From the NCBI RefSeq assembly GCF_020697055.1, contig NZ_JAJFBP010000008.1, forward strand, positions 54,955 to 118,954: a stretch of 64,000 bases of DNA, written 5' to 3'. Source of the stretch: Panacagrimonas sp. GTDB taxonomy: Bacteria > Pseudomonadota > Gammaproteobacteria > Nevskiales > Nevskiaceae. This document shows positions 27,424 to 37,810 of this stretch, piece by piece. A model generated the notes under the pieces. That model saw only the letters and a program-made list of their open reading frames with translations. It was not told the DNA's origin and ran no database searches. Position 1 is the first letter of the stretch. Every line of letters starts with the position of its first letter. Position numbers and translations under genes: made by a program.

Positions 27424-30400
27424 TCAGGTGTTGGGCGTGAATACCACCGGTGACGGACGCGCGATCGCCAGTCCGTGGAAGTAGTCGGCGCCCAGCCGCT
27501 TCCACGCTTCGCGCGCCGAATCGTCGCCCAGTTCCACCACCATCACCTTGCGCTGCAGCGTGCGTGACAAGCGCACGAACGAATCGGCGATGGTCTGGTC
27601 CAGCGCATCGCCACCGGCGTCGACGAAGTGACGCGAATCGATGCGCATGATCTCCGCCGGCACCCGGCGCAGCAGTTCCACCGCCGCGGCGCCGCGCGCC
27701 AGGAAGTGATCCACCGCCACGCGGCAGCCGAGCGAGCGCATCGCGTCGCAGAACGTCTGCGCCGCGGCCGGCGCCTCGATCACCACCGATTCGCGCAGCA
27801 CGAAGCAGATGCGGCTGGCGGGCAGGTCGGGGTGGGACTGGAACAGCTGCGCGAGCAGTTCGAGGGTCGCGCCTTCGCTGACCGTCTGCGGCGACAGCGG
27901 CAGGCAGCAGAACGCGAGGCGTTCGATCACGTCGGGACTGCGCGCGAGATGTTCGAACGTCTGGCGCAGCGCCCAGCGTTCGATGTCCGCGACCATGCCG
28001 GTCCGCTCGGCCACCGGCAGGAACGTCGCAGGCTCGGCCCAGAATCCTTCCTCGTCCTCCAGCGCCAGCGACACCTCGTACACCGCGCCTTCGCGGGCGA
28101 GTGCGTCGTTCGGCTGGATCCACTGAGTGGTCAGGTGCAGCAGGCCTTCGTCGAGGCCCGCGCGCATGCGCCGCATCCACAGCGCCTCATCGACGGCCGA
28201 CTCGCGCCGGCTCATCGAGGTCTCGTACACGCGCAGCGTGTTGCGTCCGGCCTGCTTGGCCGCGGCGCAGGCATCGCCCGCGCGGCGCAGCAGTTCCATC
28301 GGATGTTCCGTCGAGCCGTCGAACGTCAGCATGCCGAAGCTCGCGGTGATCGACACGCGCCGTTCGGCCCACTGGAAATCGGTCTTGGCCAGCGTCTCGC
28401 AGGCGGAGCGTCCGACGCGCCGCGCCTCGTCGACGTCGCAGTTCTCCAGGACCATCGCGAACGAATCGCCGCCCAGGCGGAACACGTCCGCAACGGGCGC
28501 GACCTCGACCAGGGTTTCGGCGACGCATACCAGCGCTTCGTCGCCGGCGCGCAGGCCGAGGCTGTCGTTGACCTGGCGCAGGCGATCGACGTCGCACACC
28601 AGCAGGGCATGCGTGCGTCGTGACAGGCGCGCGCTCTCCAGCAGCGAGCGCAGGCGCCGATCGCAGGCCGCGCGTGTCGGCAGGCCCGTCACCGCATCGA
28701 CGCTGCGCCGGTCGATGACCAGCTTGGGCGCGGTGGCGGTGTTCTCGCGCACGCGGAACACCAGCACGCCGCCGAGATTGCGCCCGCCGGGCCCGCGCAG
28801 CGGTGAGCCCACCAGCGTGATCTCGCGCTCGGGTCGTCCCTGCACGTGCAGGAACAGGCCGTCCGGATATTCGATGCGACCGCTGGATGCGACGACGCTG
28901 GCCGCGATGTCCGGCGCCGCGCCGCCCTGGTTGGCCAGGCGCAGGTGCAGCACCTCGCTGCAGGGCCGGCCGCGCGCGGTGCGCAGCGTCGCACCGCTCA
29001 GCCTTTCGGCCGGGCCGTTCATGTCCTCGACCAGGCCCTTGGTGTCGACGACGACCACCGCATCGGAGATCGAGGTCGCCACCGCGTTGGCGCGCTCGCG
29101 CAGGCGCAACGCCTGCTCGTCGGCGCGCGTGCGCTCGCCGGCTTCGATCACCAGCTGGCTCTGCTGCGACATCACGCGGTCCATCGACTCGCGCAATTGG
29201 CGGATGCGCTCGTTGTACCAATGGCCGATCACGCCGAACTCGTTGCGCGCGCTCGCCTCGAGCTGCACGTGCAGGGACTCCTCGACCGTGCGCGCATCCG
29301 ACAGCGTGTGCGCCATCCGCGACAGCGGTCGCAGCACCAGCAGTCGCAGCCCGGCGAAGATCAGCACCAGCGTCACCACCATCGCGCCGATCACGACCAC
29401 CAGCGTCTGCAGGAAGAAGTACTGCGCACCGGCGATGCCCTCGCGTTCGGGCGTCACGCGCACCAGCTTCCAGTACGGCTCGGGCAGCTCGAACAACGTG
29501 GCGGACGCGTCCTGGTCGATCACGGCGTCGTCGCGGATGCGCAGCTCCTGGATCCCGCCGGCGTCGGCTCGCGGTGCGGCGCGCGTGGTGTTCCACAGCA
29601 GCGCCAGCGCCGACTCGGCTTCCTGGCGCGAAAGGTCGCGCGTGCCGTCCTTGAGACGCGAGATCTGCGTGGCGTCGTACAGCGGCGACTGCACCGCGTG
29701 CGACAGGAACTGCTCGTCGCGCTGGTGAAGCTCGAGCGCCAGCGTGTTGAACGGCGGCATCCGCTGCGCCAGCTCCGCCATGTTGCGCGGACGCTCGCCG
29801 ACGAGGCGCTGCGCCGCGGGACCGGTGGCGGCGATCAGGTGGTTGTCGCGATCCACCAGCAGCGCGTAGCCCGACTGTCCGGTGCTGGCCGTGCCCAGCA
29901 GCCGGTCGATCTCGGCGGTCTGCAGCATCACGGTGATCACGCCACGAAACCCCTGGGCGTCGCGCAGCGGCAGCGCGCAGCCCACCACGTTGCGACGGCT
30001 CAGACGTTCGACGTGCATCAGCGTCCAGTAGCAGGCGCCGGCGGCGGCGTATCGCGCCGGCGTATACCAGGCCTCCTGCCAATAGGGGATCGTGCGCGGA
30101 TCGTTGTAGTCCTCGCGCATCTGCAGCGCGCCGACGCCGTCGGCGACCCACATGCGGCTGTTGCGGGCGCCGGCGACCGGTTCGGGCCACCAGCCGATCG
30201 CCCCCACCATTTCGGCGAGTCCACTGCCGGCCACCAGCGCCGGTACGCGCGGCGCCCAATGCCGCGGATCGCCGCCGCGTTCGCTCAGTTCCGCCAGCGT
30301 CGCCGCCAGCACGCGGGCCTGCGTCAGCCGGTTCTCGATCTCGCGGACCAGGCGCAGACCGCTCTCACGCTGATAACGCTCGGTATCGCCGACCAGGTTG

Positions 30401-30555
30401 GCCTGCACCAGCACGCGGCCGACGCCCCAGGCGACCAGCGCAAGCACGAGGGTGACCAACGTGAACAGCAGGGCGAGTTTGAACTGCAGGCCCTGGCCGG
30501 CGCGCAGGCGAGGTCCTTCGAGCGCCACGGGCACCTTGGGCGCGTTCGGACTCAT
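27424..30555 (-). CDS. Membrane sensor with PAS and degenerate GGDEF and EAL domains
   Basis: A 1043-residue protein. Membrane helix 1 (ALLFTLVTLVLALVAWGVG, about 29-47) is followed by a large periplasmic sensor of Cache type (about 55-375), helix 2 (LVVVIGAMVVTLVLIFAGLR, about 384-403), a HAMP region, and a PAS domain (about 490-600). GGDEF-like (about 625-780) and EAL-like (about 800-1040) domains follow. The GGDEF signature reads LGGDSF (near 697), so the central acidic residue is Ser. The EAL motif reads VSLALED (near 828) instead of E-A/V-L, and DDFG-like reads DHFLARG (near 949). Both enzymatic activities are doubtful, and it more likely acts as a receptor or scaffold. It lies 69 bases downstream of sufS on the same strand. 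Confidence 0.9.
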   Translation of the reverse strand: MSPNAPKVPVALEGPRLRAGQGLQFKLALLFTLVTLVLALVAWGVGRVLVQANLVGDTERYQRESGLRLVREIENRLTQARVLAATLAELSERGGDPRHWAPRVPALVAGSGLAEMVGAIGWWPEPVAGARNSRMWVADGVGALQMREDYNDPRTIPYWQEAWYTPARYAAAGACYWTLMHVERLSRRNVVGCALPLRDAQGFRGVITVMLQTAEIDRLLGTASTGQSGYALLVDRDNHLIAATGPAAQRLVGERPRNMAELAQRMPPFNTLALELHQRDEQFLSHAVQSPLYDATQISRLKDGTRDLSRQEAESALALLWNTTRAAPRADAGGIQELRIRDDAVIDQDASATLFELPEPYWKLVRVTPEREGIAGAQYFFLQTLVVVIGAMVVTLVLIFAGLRLLVLRPLSRMAHTLSDARTVEESLHVQLEASARNEFGVIGHWYNERIRQLRESMDRVMSQQSQLVIEAGERTRADEQALRLRERANAVATSISDAVVVVDTKGLVEDMNGPAERLSGATLRTARGRPCSEVLHLRLANQGGAAPDIAASVVASSGRIEYPDGLFLHVQGRPEREITLVGSPLRGPGGRNLGGVLVFRVRENTATAPKLVIDRRSVDAVTGLPTRAACDRRLRSLLESARLSRRTHALLVCDVDRLRQVNDSLGLRAGDEALVCVAETLVEVAPVADVFRLGGDSFAMVLENCDVDEARRVGRSACETLAKTDFQWAERRVSITASFGMLTFDGSTEHPMELLRRAGDACAAAKQAGRNTLRVYETSMSRRESAVDEALWMRRMRAGLDEGLLHLTTQWIQPNDALAREGAVYEVSLALEDEEGFWAEPATFLPVAERTGMVADIERWALRQTFEHLARSPDVIERLAFCCLPLSPQTVSEGATLELLAQLFQSHPDLPASRICFVLRESVVIEAPAAAQTFCDAMRSLGCRVAVDHFLARGAAAVELLRRVPAEIMRIDSRHFVDAGGDALDQTIADSFVRLSRTLQRKVMVVELGDDSAREAWKRLGADYFHGLAIARPSPVVFTPNT

Positions 30556-30624
30556 TCAGGACGGCAACCAGGGCGCATGTCTCGATCATGTCACAAAGCC
30601 CTTGCGCCGCAACGGCTTGCCCGA

Positions 30625-31830
30625 CTAAGCGAACAAACGGCGCGCTGTGTGGAGCGCCACGACCAGCTGGTCGATGTCGTCGGTGCCGTTGTAGACCGCC
30701 AGCGAGGCGCGGGCCGTGGCCGGAATCCCGAACCGCTCCATCAGCGGCATCGTGCAGTGGTGGCCGGTGCGTACCGCCACGCCCTGCTGATCCAGGATGC
30801 TGCCGAGGTCGTGGGCATGGGCCCCGTCCATCACGAACGACAGCACGCCGACCTTGTGGCGGGCCGTGCCGATCAGGCGCAGTCCGGGAATCTCGGCCAG
30901 TCGCGGCGTGGCGTAATCGAGTACCGCCGATTCGTGCGCGTGGATGGCGTCGAGTCCCACCGATTCGATCCAGTCGAGCGCCGCCGCCAGGCCGATGGCG
31001 CCCGCGATGTCCGGCGTGCCGGCTTCGAACTTGTACGGCACCTCGTTCCACGTGCTGGCCTCGAACGCGACGGTGCGGATCATGTCGCCGCCGCCGTGCC
31101 AGGGCGGCATCGCTTCGAGGTGCTCGCGGCGCGCGAACAGCACGCCGAAGCCGGTGGGGCCATAGGCCTTGTGCGCCGAGCAGGCGTAGAAGTCGGCGCC
31201 CAGCGCGCGCAGGTCCTGCGCCTCGTGCGCGACGGCCTGGGCGCCGTCGACCAGCACCGGGACGCCGCGTGCATGCGCTTCCCGGATCATTTCGGCGACC
31301 GGGTTGACCGTGCCCAGCGAGTTCGACACCTGCACGATTGCGACCAGGCGCGTGCGCGGCCCGAGCTTGGCGCGCCAGTCATCGAGGTCGAGCTCGCCTT
31401 CGTCGGTGACGCGCGCAGCCACGACCTTGGCGCCGGCCAGCTGCCAGGGAACGATGTTGGAGTGGTGCTCCATGCCGCTGACCAGCACCTCGTCGCCGGG
31501 CTGCAGTCGCGGCTGCAGGAAGCTGCGCGCCACCAGGTTGATGCCCTCGGTGGTGCCGCGCGTGAAGACGATCTCCTCGCGCGTGACCTTGAGGAACGCG
31601 GCGATCCGATCGCGCGCCGCCTCGTACTGGGTGGTCGCGCGCGCGGCCAGTTCGTGCACCGCGCGATGCACGTTGCTGTTGGCGTGGCGGTAGTAGCCGT
31701 CGAGCGCGCGCAACACCGATTCGGGCTTCTGCGTCGTGGCCGCGTTGTCGAGATACGCGAGGCGCTTGCCGTGGATCTTCTCGGCGAGGATCGGGAACTG
31801 CGCGCGGATCGCGGCGAGGTCGAGTGTCAT
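30625..31830 (-). CDS. sufS: Cysteine desulfurase SufS
   Basis: A 401-residue type II PLP cysteine desulfurase that supplies sulfur to the SUF scaffold. It begins MTLDLAAIRAQFPILAEKIH, has LDNAATTQKPESVLRALDGY, the PLP lysine near 221 in YACSAHKAYGPTGFGVLF, and the catalytic cysteine near 359 in RTGHHCTMPLMERF. The ATG at the family N-terminus is taken; in-frame upstream codons run toward the palindromic repeat. It is separated from sufD by that repeat. No sufE or sufA is seen. Confidence 0.95.
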   Translation of the reverse strand: MTLDLAAIRAQFPILAEKIHGKRLAYLDNAATTQKPESVLRALDGYYRHANSNVHRAVHELAARATTQYEAARDRIAAFLKVTREEIVFTRGTTEGINLVARSFLQPRLQPGDEVLVSGMEHHSNIVPWQLAGAKVVAARVTDEGELDLDDWRAKLGPRTRLVAIVQVSNSLGTVNPVAEMIREAHARGVPVLVDGAQAVAHEAQDLRALGADFYACSAHKAYGPTGFGVLFARREHLEAMPPWHGGGDMIRTVAFEASTWNEVPYKFEAGTPDIAGAIGLAAALDWIESVGLDAIHAHESAVLDYATPRLAEIPGLRLIGTARHKVGVLSFVMDGAHAHDLGSILDQQGVAVRTGHHCTMPLMERFGIPATARASLAVYNGTDDIDQLVVALHTARRLFA

Positions 31831-31850
31831 GGGCAGTCTTCGAAGCACTC

Positions 31851-31924
31851 AACGCAAAGGCGCAAACGTCGCAAAGGACCTACGTCCATGTCGCGGTTCT
31901 TCGCGTCCTTTGCGCCTTTGCGTT
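31851..31924. repeat. Palindromic GCAAAGG-type repeat, copy 2
   Basis: The left arm starts AACGCAAAGGCGCAAACGTC (31851) and ends GCAAAGGA (31878). The right arm TCTTCGCGTCCTTTGCGCCT then TTGCGTT (31898-31924) is its near reverse complement. It is the same element as at 14880-14951 with a diverged loop. It lies in the sufD-sufS spacer, about 20 bases upstream of the sufS ATG, so it could affect sufS expression. Confidence 0.85.
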
Positions 31925-31948
31925 GCACTGCTTTGTGGGTCTGGATCA

Positions 31949-33037
31949 CTAAGACATTTCCTCGATCGATGCGCCGAGGTGCGCCGAGACACGCCCGATC
32001 GCCTCGCGCCGGAAATCGGCGTCCGGGATCGCACGCAGCGGTTCCATCGCGAACGCCAGCGTCAGCAGGGCGCGGGCGTCGGCCTCGGGCAGGCCGCGCG
32101 AGCGCAGGTAGAACAGCGCGGTGAGGTCGAGCTGGCCGAAGGTCGCGCCGTGCGCGCACTTGACGTCGTCGGCGTAGATCTCGAGCTCGGGCTTGGCGTT
32201 GATCTCGGCCTTGGGCGACAGGATCAGGTTGGCGACGCGCTGCTCGGAATCGGTCTTCTGCGCGCCCGGATGCACGACGATCTTGCCGTTGAACACGCCG
32301 CGGGCGGCGTCGCGCGCCAGGCCGCGAACCGTCTCGCGGCTGGTGCCATGCGGCGCGCGGTGATCGAAACGCGTGTGGTTGTCGATGTGGCCGTCGCCGC
32401 TGGCGACGAACAGGCCGCGCAGGTGCACCTGCGCGCCCGGCTCGGCGAGATCGACGACGAGGTCGTGCCGCGAAAGGCGTCCCCCGAGGTCCACCGTGCT
32501 CAGGTCGAGCGTCGTGTCGCGACCCAGCCGCGCGCGCACCCGGGTGAGGTGTCGCGCATCGGCGCCGGCGTCCTGCAGGCGCAGCATCGTGAGCTGCGCG
32601 CCGGCGTCCAGTTCGATGTCGAGCACGACGGTCTGGAAAGCAGCATGCGGCTGAACGTCGAGGCGCAGGCGCGCCTGTGCGCCACGACCGAGGCGCACGT
32701 GATGCCGGCGATGACCGTTGCCGCCGGCGACGATGATCTCCGCGCGATGCGATCCGGCCGGCACGTCGAGCTGCAATCCGCCGCCGGCGAACGCGGCATT
32801 GAGTGCGTCGACGCCGTCGGCATCGGCATCCAGGCGGGCAGGGGCCTCGCCGTCGATGTCGCCGCCATCGGGGGCGAGCTCGTGGACCGACGACAGGTCG
32901 GTGTACTTCCAGTCCTCGTGCGCCGTCGTTGGCAGGCCGAGTTCGAGCAGGCGGCTCAGCGCGCCGCGACGTGCGTCGGTGCGGGCCGAGGCGGGCAGGC
33001 GCTCGAAGGCGCGCGCGTAATGTTCCAGTGAGGACAT
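31949..33037 (-). CDS. sufD: Fe-S cluster assembly protein SufD
   Basis: A 362-residue beta-helix protein that joins SufB and SufC in the scaffold complex. Family segments include AHEDWKYTDLSS near the N-terminus, THVRFDHRAPHGTSRETVRG-like text (NHTRFDHRAPHGTSRE), FNGKIVVHPGAQKTDSEQ, AEINAKPELEIYADDVKCAH GATFGQLD read across two segments, and FYLRSRGLPEADARALLT. The conserved late His in ADDVKCAHGATFG is present. It starts four bases after the sufC stop. Confidence 0.95.
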   Translation of the reverse strand: MSSLEHYARAFERLPASARTDARRGALSRLLELGLPTTAHEDWKYTDLSSVHELAPDGGDIDGEAPARLDADADGVDALNAAFAGGGLQLDVPAGSHRAEIIVAGGNGHRRHHVRLGRGAQARLRLDVQPHAAFQTVVLDIELDAGAQLTMLRLQDAGADARHLTRVRARLGRDTTLDLSTVDLGGRLSRHDLVVDLAEPGAQVHLRGLFVASGDGHIDNHTRFDHRAPHGTSRETVRGLARDAARGVFNGKIVVHPGAQKTDSEQRVANLILSPKAEINAKPELEIYADDVKCAHGATFGQLDLTALFYLRSRGLPEADARALLTLAFAMEPLRAIPDADFRREAIGRVSAHLGASIEEMS

Positions 33038-33041
33038 CGGA

Positions 33042-33812
<771 letters not shown>

Positions 33813-33820
33813 TTGATCCT

Positions 33821-35317
<1,497 letters not shown>

Positions 35318-35338
35318 GGGGTGGCCGTGTTTGGCGTT

Positions 35339-35803
35339 TCAGCCGCGCGTGGGCGGCGAGAACAGGAGTGGATGCTCGCGCAGGTTTCGTGCCCCGCCGC
35401 GACGCAGCGGCAGCGTCATCTGCGCCAACGTCACGGCTTCTAGCGCGCTGCGGATGGCATCGTTGATCACGCGCCAGTTCGAGCGCACGCCGCAGTGCGA
35501 CTCGATGCCGCAGCCGCGGTGCACGGCGCATTCGGTCAACGCGATCGGGCCTTCGATGGCGGCTACGATGTCGGCGACCGTGATGCGCTCCGGAGAGCGC
35601 GCCAGCCGGTAGCCGCCGTGTGCACCGCGCAGCGCCTCGACCAATCCTGCCTTGCCCAGCAGCTTGAGCAGCTTGGACACCGTGGGAGCGGCCAGGTGCG
35701 TGCCCGCCGCCAACTCCTGCGAGGTCTGCAGGCGCTGCGGTTGCGCGGCCAGCGCCGTCATCAGGACGGTGCCGTAGTCGGTGAGTTTGCCCAGCTTGAA
35801 CAT
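35339..35803 (-). CDS. sufR: Rrf2-family regulator of the SUF operon
   Basis: A 154-residue IscR-like Rrf2 regulator, first gene of the suf operon. It has a winged HTH (TDYGTVLMTALAAQPQR ... LAAPTVSKLLKLLGKAGLVE), the wing RGAHGGYRLAR, and three cysteines C92, C98 and C104 with CX5CX5C spacing, exactly as in E. coli IscR; the fourth ligand position (His107 in IscR) is Arg here. It is thus expected to carry an Fe-S cluster and repress suf when clusters are plentiful. The ATG of MFKLGKLTDYG fits the family N-terminus. The symbol follows the name used for proteobacterial SUF-linked Rrf2 proteins, not cyanobacterial SufR. Confidence 0.9.
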   Translation of the reverse strand: MFKLGKLTDYGTVLMTALAAQPQRLQTSQELAAGTHLAAPTVSKLLKLLGKAGLVEALRGAHGGYRLARSPERITVADIVAAIEGPIALTECAVHRGCGIESHCGVRSNWRVINDAIRSALEAVTLAQMTLPLRRGGARNLREHPLLFSPPTRG

Positions 35804-35807
35804 CGAA

Positions 35808-35843
35808 TCAATCAAGACCGAATCGGTACGGATTGAAATTCTA
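35808..35843 (-). promoter_or_regulatory. sufR-suf promoter with dyad operator
   Basis: A 29-bp dyad centred on 35822 pairs at 11 of 14 positions: TCAATC (35808-35813) with GATTGA (35831-35836), and ACCGA (35817-35821) with TCGGT (35823-35827). On the minus strand a -10-like TAGAAT (35843-35838) stands right before it, so the dyad would cover the transcription start, a typical repressor site. Its position five bases upstream of sufR suggests autoregulation. Binding is inferred. Confidence 0.65.
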
Positions 35844-35888
35844 ACGACGCGATGCCGGCCGGGCAACGCGAACGGGCAGAATGCAGCG

Positions 35889-36356
35889 ATGAATTCGCCT
35901 TCTTCCGCCGCCTCCGCCCTGGAATGGGACGTGCTCGCGCCCTTCGTGCAGGCGCTCACCGTGGGCCCCGAGCACCTCGACGCGTTCCAGCACACCAACA
36001 ACGTGGTCTACCTGTCCTGGCTGCAGGACGTGGCCTGGGCACACTCGGTGTCGCTGGGGTTCGGCATGGCCGATTACCACCGGGTCGGTGCCGGCTGCGT
36101 CGCGCGGCGCCATGAGCTGGACTACCTGGCGCCGACGTTCGCCGGCGATCGCCTGCACGTCGCGACCTGGGTCGCCGAGAACGCCGGGCGCCTCGACATG
36201 TGGCGCGCCTACCAGATCATCCGCGAGCGCGACGGCCGCACGGTGCTGCGCGGACGCACGCAGTGGATCTGCGTCGACATGAGGACCGGGCGCCCGCGGC
36301 GCCAGCCGCCGGAATTCATCGCGGCCTATCGACCTGCCGAGGCCATCCCGAAATGA
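35889..36356 (+). CDS. Acyl-CoA thioesterase, 4HBT/YbgC type
   Basis: A 155-residue hotdog-fold thioesterase. It carries the family signature VGPEHLDAFQHTNNVVYLSW (residues 26-45), with the N/D-x-x-x-H-x-N-N core, followed by ARRHELDYLAPTFAGDRLHV, the exposed strand found in YbgC-like enzymes. The start is 86 bases from the sufR start on the other strand. A -10-like CAGAAT sits only a few bases before the ATG, so the transcript may be almost leaderless. The stop overlaps the next gene (ATGA). Confidence 0.83.
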   Translation: MNSPSSAASALEWDVLAPFVQALTVGPEHLDAFQHTNNVVYLSWLQDVAWAHSVSLGFGMADYHRVGAGCVARRHELDYLAPTFAGDRLHVATWVAENAGRLDMWRAYQIIRERDGRTVLRGRTQWICVDMRTGRPRRQPPEFIAAYRPAEAIPK

Positions 36357-36637
36357 ACCGCGTCGAGATCGACTACTGCCCGCGTTGCCGCTGGCTGCTG
36401 CGTGCGGCGTGGTATGCGCAGGAATTGCTGTCGAGCTTCGAGACCGAACTGGAGGAGGTCGCGCTGCGCCCCGCGGACTCGGGCGTGTTCGCGATCCGCC
36501 TCAACGGCGAGGTGCTCGCGGATCGTGCGCGTGACCAGGGCTTCCCCGAGATCACCGCGCTCAAGCGCGCCGTCCGCGATCGCGTGGCGCCGGATCGATC
36601 GTTGGGGCATGCGGATCGGGCAGACCCGAACCCGTAG
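36353..36637 (+). CDS. SelW/SelT/SelH (Rdx) family protein
   Basis: A 94-residue thioredoxin-like protein with the redox motif CPRC near the N-terminus (RVEIDYCPRCRWLLRAAWYA). Then come QELLSSFETELEEVALRPAD and the FxRLNGEVLADR-like strand, as in bacterial Rdx proteins with Cys in place of selenocysteine. Its physiological partner is not known. It is translationally coupled to the preceding thioesterase through ATGA. Its TAG stop is part of the palindrome that follows. Confidence 0.8.
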   Translation: MNRVEIDYCPRCRWLLRAAWYAQELLSSFETELEEVALRPADSGVFAIRLNGEVLADRARDQGFPEITALKRAVRDRVAPDRSLGHADRADPNP

Positions 36638-36671
36638 CCCGGGATATTTTGGAGAAGCTCACCCGGGCTAC
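36634..36671. repeat. REP-like palindrome with GTAGCCCGGG arms
   Basis: GTAGCCCGGG (36634-36643) pairs perfectly with CCCGGGCTAC (36662-36671) around an 18-base AT-richer loop (starts ATATTTTGG). It lies between two convergent genes, and the TAG in each arm is the stop codon of the gene that runs into it: 36635-36637 on the plus strand and 36668-36670 on the minus strand. Confidence 0.9.
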
Positions 36672-37183
36672 GGTCGAGGCGACGACGTCACCGCTTCCAG
36701 CATCCGATCGAGCAGAAACGACAGGATCGGCAGCTGATCGTTGAGCGTGTGCCCCGAGTGCAGCAGGTGCAGTTCGCTGCCGTATTCCTGCGCGAAACGC
36801 TGGGCCCGGTCGACCGGCACGATGTCGTCGTTCCAGCCATGCACCACGCAGGAGCGTTCGGGGATGCCGGTCGGCTCTTCGTCCCATCCGGGGAAGTACA
36901 GCGCCGGCGCCATCAGGAACAGGGCGCTGGGTTTGAGCGCGGCGCAGGCCATCGCCGAGACGTAGCCGCCCATGCTCGATCCGACCAGCACGAGGTGCCT
37001 TGCAGTGGGCGCGAGGACGCGCAGCATGCGGACGCGCTCATGCGGATCGTGCGTGCCCGTATAATCCGGGCTCATCACCTCGAATCCGCGCGCCCGTGCC
37101 ACGTCGGCCAGCCGCGTGATCTTGGTGCCCCACGGACCGCTTTCCTTGCCGTGAGCGAAGCAGACGAGACGTTCGGCGGACAC
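36668..37183 (-). CDS. Small alpha/beta-hydrolase esterase (YqiA/YcfP-like)
   Basis: A 171-residue compact alpha/beta hydrolase. The N-terminus is RLVCFAHGKESGPWGTK, with an HG oxyanion segment; the nucleophile elbow is VGSSMGGYVSAM, the acid Asp is likely in HGWNDDIVPVDRA, and the His in LHSGHTLNDQ. All three triad residues are thus present. The substrate is unknown. It is divergent from the small gene at 37219, about 35 bases apart. Confidence 0.82.
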   Translation of the reverse strand: MSAERLVCFAHGKESGPWGTKITRLADVARARGFEVMSPDYTGTHDPHERVRMLRVLAPTARHLVLVGSSMGGYVSAMACAALKPSALFLMAPALYFPGWDEEPTGIPERSCVVHGWNDDIVPVDRAQRFAQEYGSELHLLHSGHTLNDQLPILSFLLDRMLEAVTSSPRP

Positions 37184-37218
37184 GCGGGTGGTTCTCTCGG
37201 GTACCAGAGGAGTCGGCC

Positions 37219-37500
37219 ATGCTATCGGGACGCAGGCGCAAGTCCAAAGTGGAACGCGAGAAGAACAGCGAAGAACCGCTGGAGGTCGATCTCACGCTGG
37301 TGTTCCGCTTCGGCGACCAGCCCAATGACGCCGTGACCGTGATCGACAACCGCCGCGTGCCGATGGTCGGCAGCATCTTCGACAGTCGCGACACCATCGT
37401 GCGCGGCTTCGTCCGGCACATGCTGAAGGCCGGCCTGTCGCAACCCAACGTGCTGGCCGAAGTGCTGCCCGCGCTCAGACTCCTGCGTCGCCGCCGATGA
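37219..37500 (+). CDS. Small hypothetical protein
   Basis: A 93-residue protein I do not recognise. A basic N-terminus (SGRRRKSKVEREKNSEE) is followed by a strand-rich centre (EVDLTLVFRFGDQ, AVTVIDNRRVPMVG), a helical C-terminal part (DTIVRGFVRHMLKAG) and an Arg-rich tail. It has no signal peptide or membrane segment. Its stop overlaps the next gene by four bases (ATGA), so the two are probably made together. Confidence 0.6.
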   Translation: MLSGRRRKSKVEREKNSEEPLEVDLTLVFRFGDQPNDAVTVIDNRRVPMVGSIFDSRDTIVRGFVRHMLKAGLSQPNVLAEVLPALRLLRRRR

Positions 37501-37796
37501 AGGCCTTGTTGATCGTGGACGCCGCGCTGTGCGCGCTGGCGGCAACCCTCGCGCTCGTGCTGGGCGTGGTCCTGATCCTGTACGGATTCCACACCGACCT
37601 GTCTGCCCGCGTGGGCGCCGAAATGCCGATGCTGGCCGCGGTCATGAGCTGCTTCGCCGTGCTGGCGCTGGCCCTGGGCGTGGCCTTCTGGGGCCAGCTG
37701 CGTCGCGTCGCATGGCGCTGGTGGGCGCAGTCGATCGCGGTGCTGGCCGTGCTCGGCGGCTCGCTGTTCCTCTACCGCATGCTCGCCATCGCCTGA
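37497..37796 (+). CDS. Small three-helix membrane protein
   Basis: A 99-residue integral membrane protein with three hydrophobic segments: LIVDAALCALAATLALVLGV, LAAVMSCFAVLALALGVAFW, and SIAVLAVLGGSLFLYRMLAI. I recognise no family. It starts on the stop of the preceding gene and lies 14 bases before a membrane-anchored hydrolase, suggesting a three-gene unit. Confidence 0.65.
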   Translation: MKALLIVDAALCALAATLALVLGVVLILYGFHTDLSARVGAEMPMLAAVMSCFAVLALALGVAFWGQLRRVAWRWWAQSIAVLAVLGGSLFLYRMLAIA

Positions 37797-37810
37797 GAAT
37801 CCGTCGACCG

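Noticed and set aside
28846..32124. A 1092-codon open frame on the plus strand
   Set aside because: It lies opposite the GGDEF/EAL, sufS and part of sufD genes, which have clear family motifs. Its translation is rich in Arg, His and Gln with no motif, the usual result of high GC.
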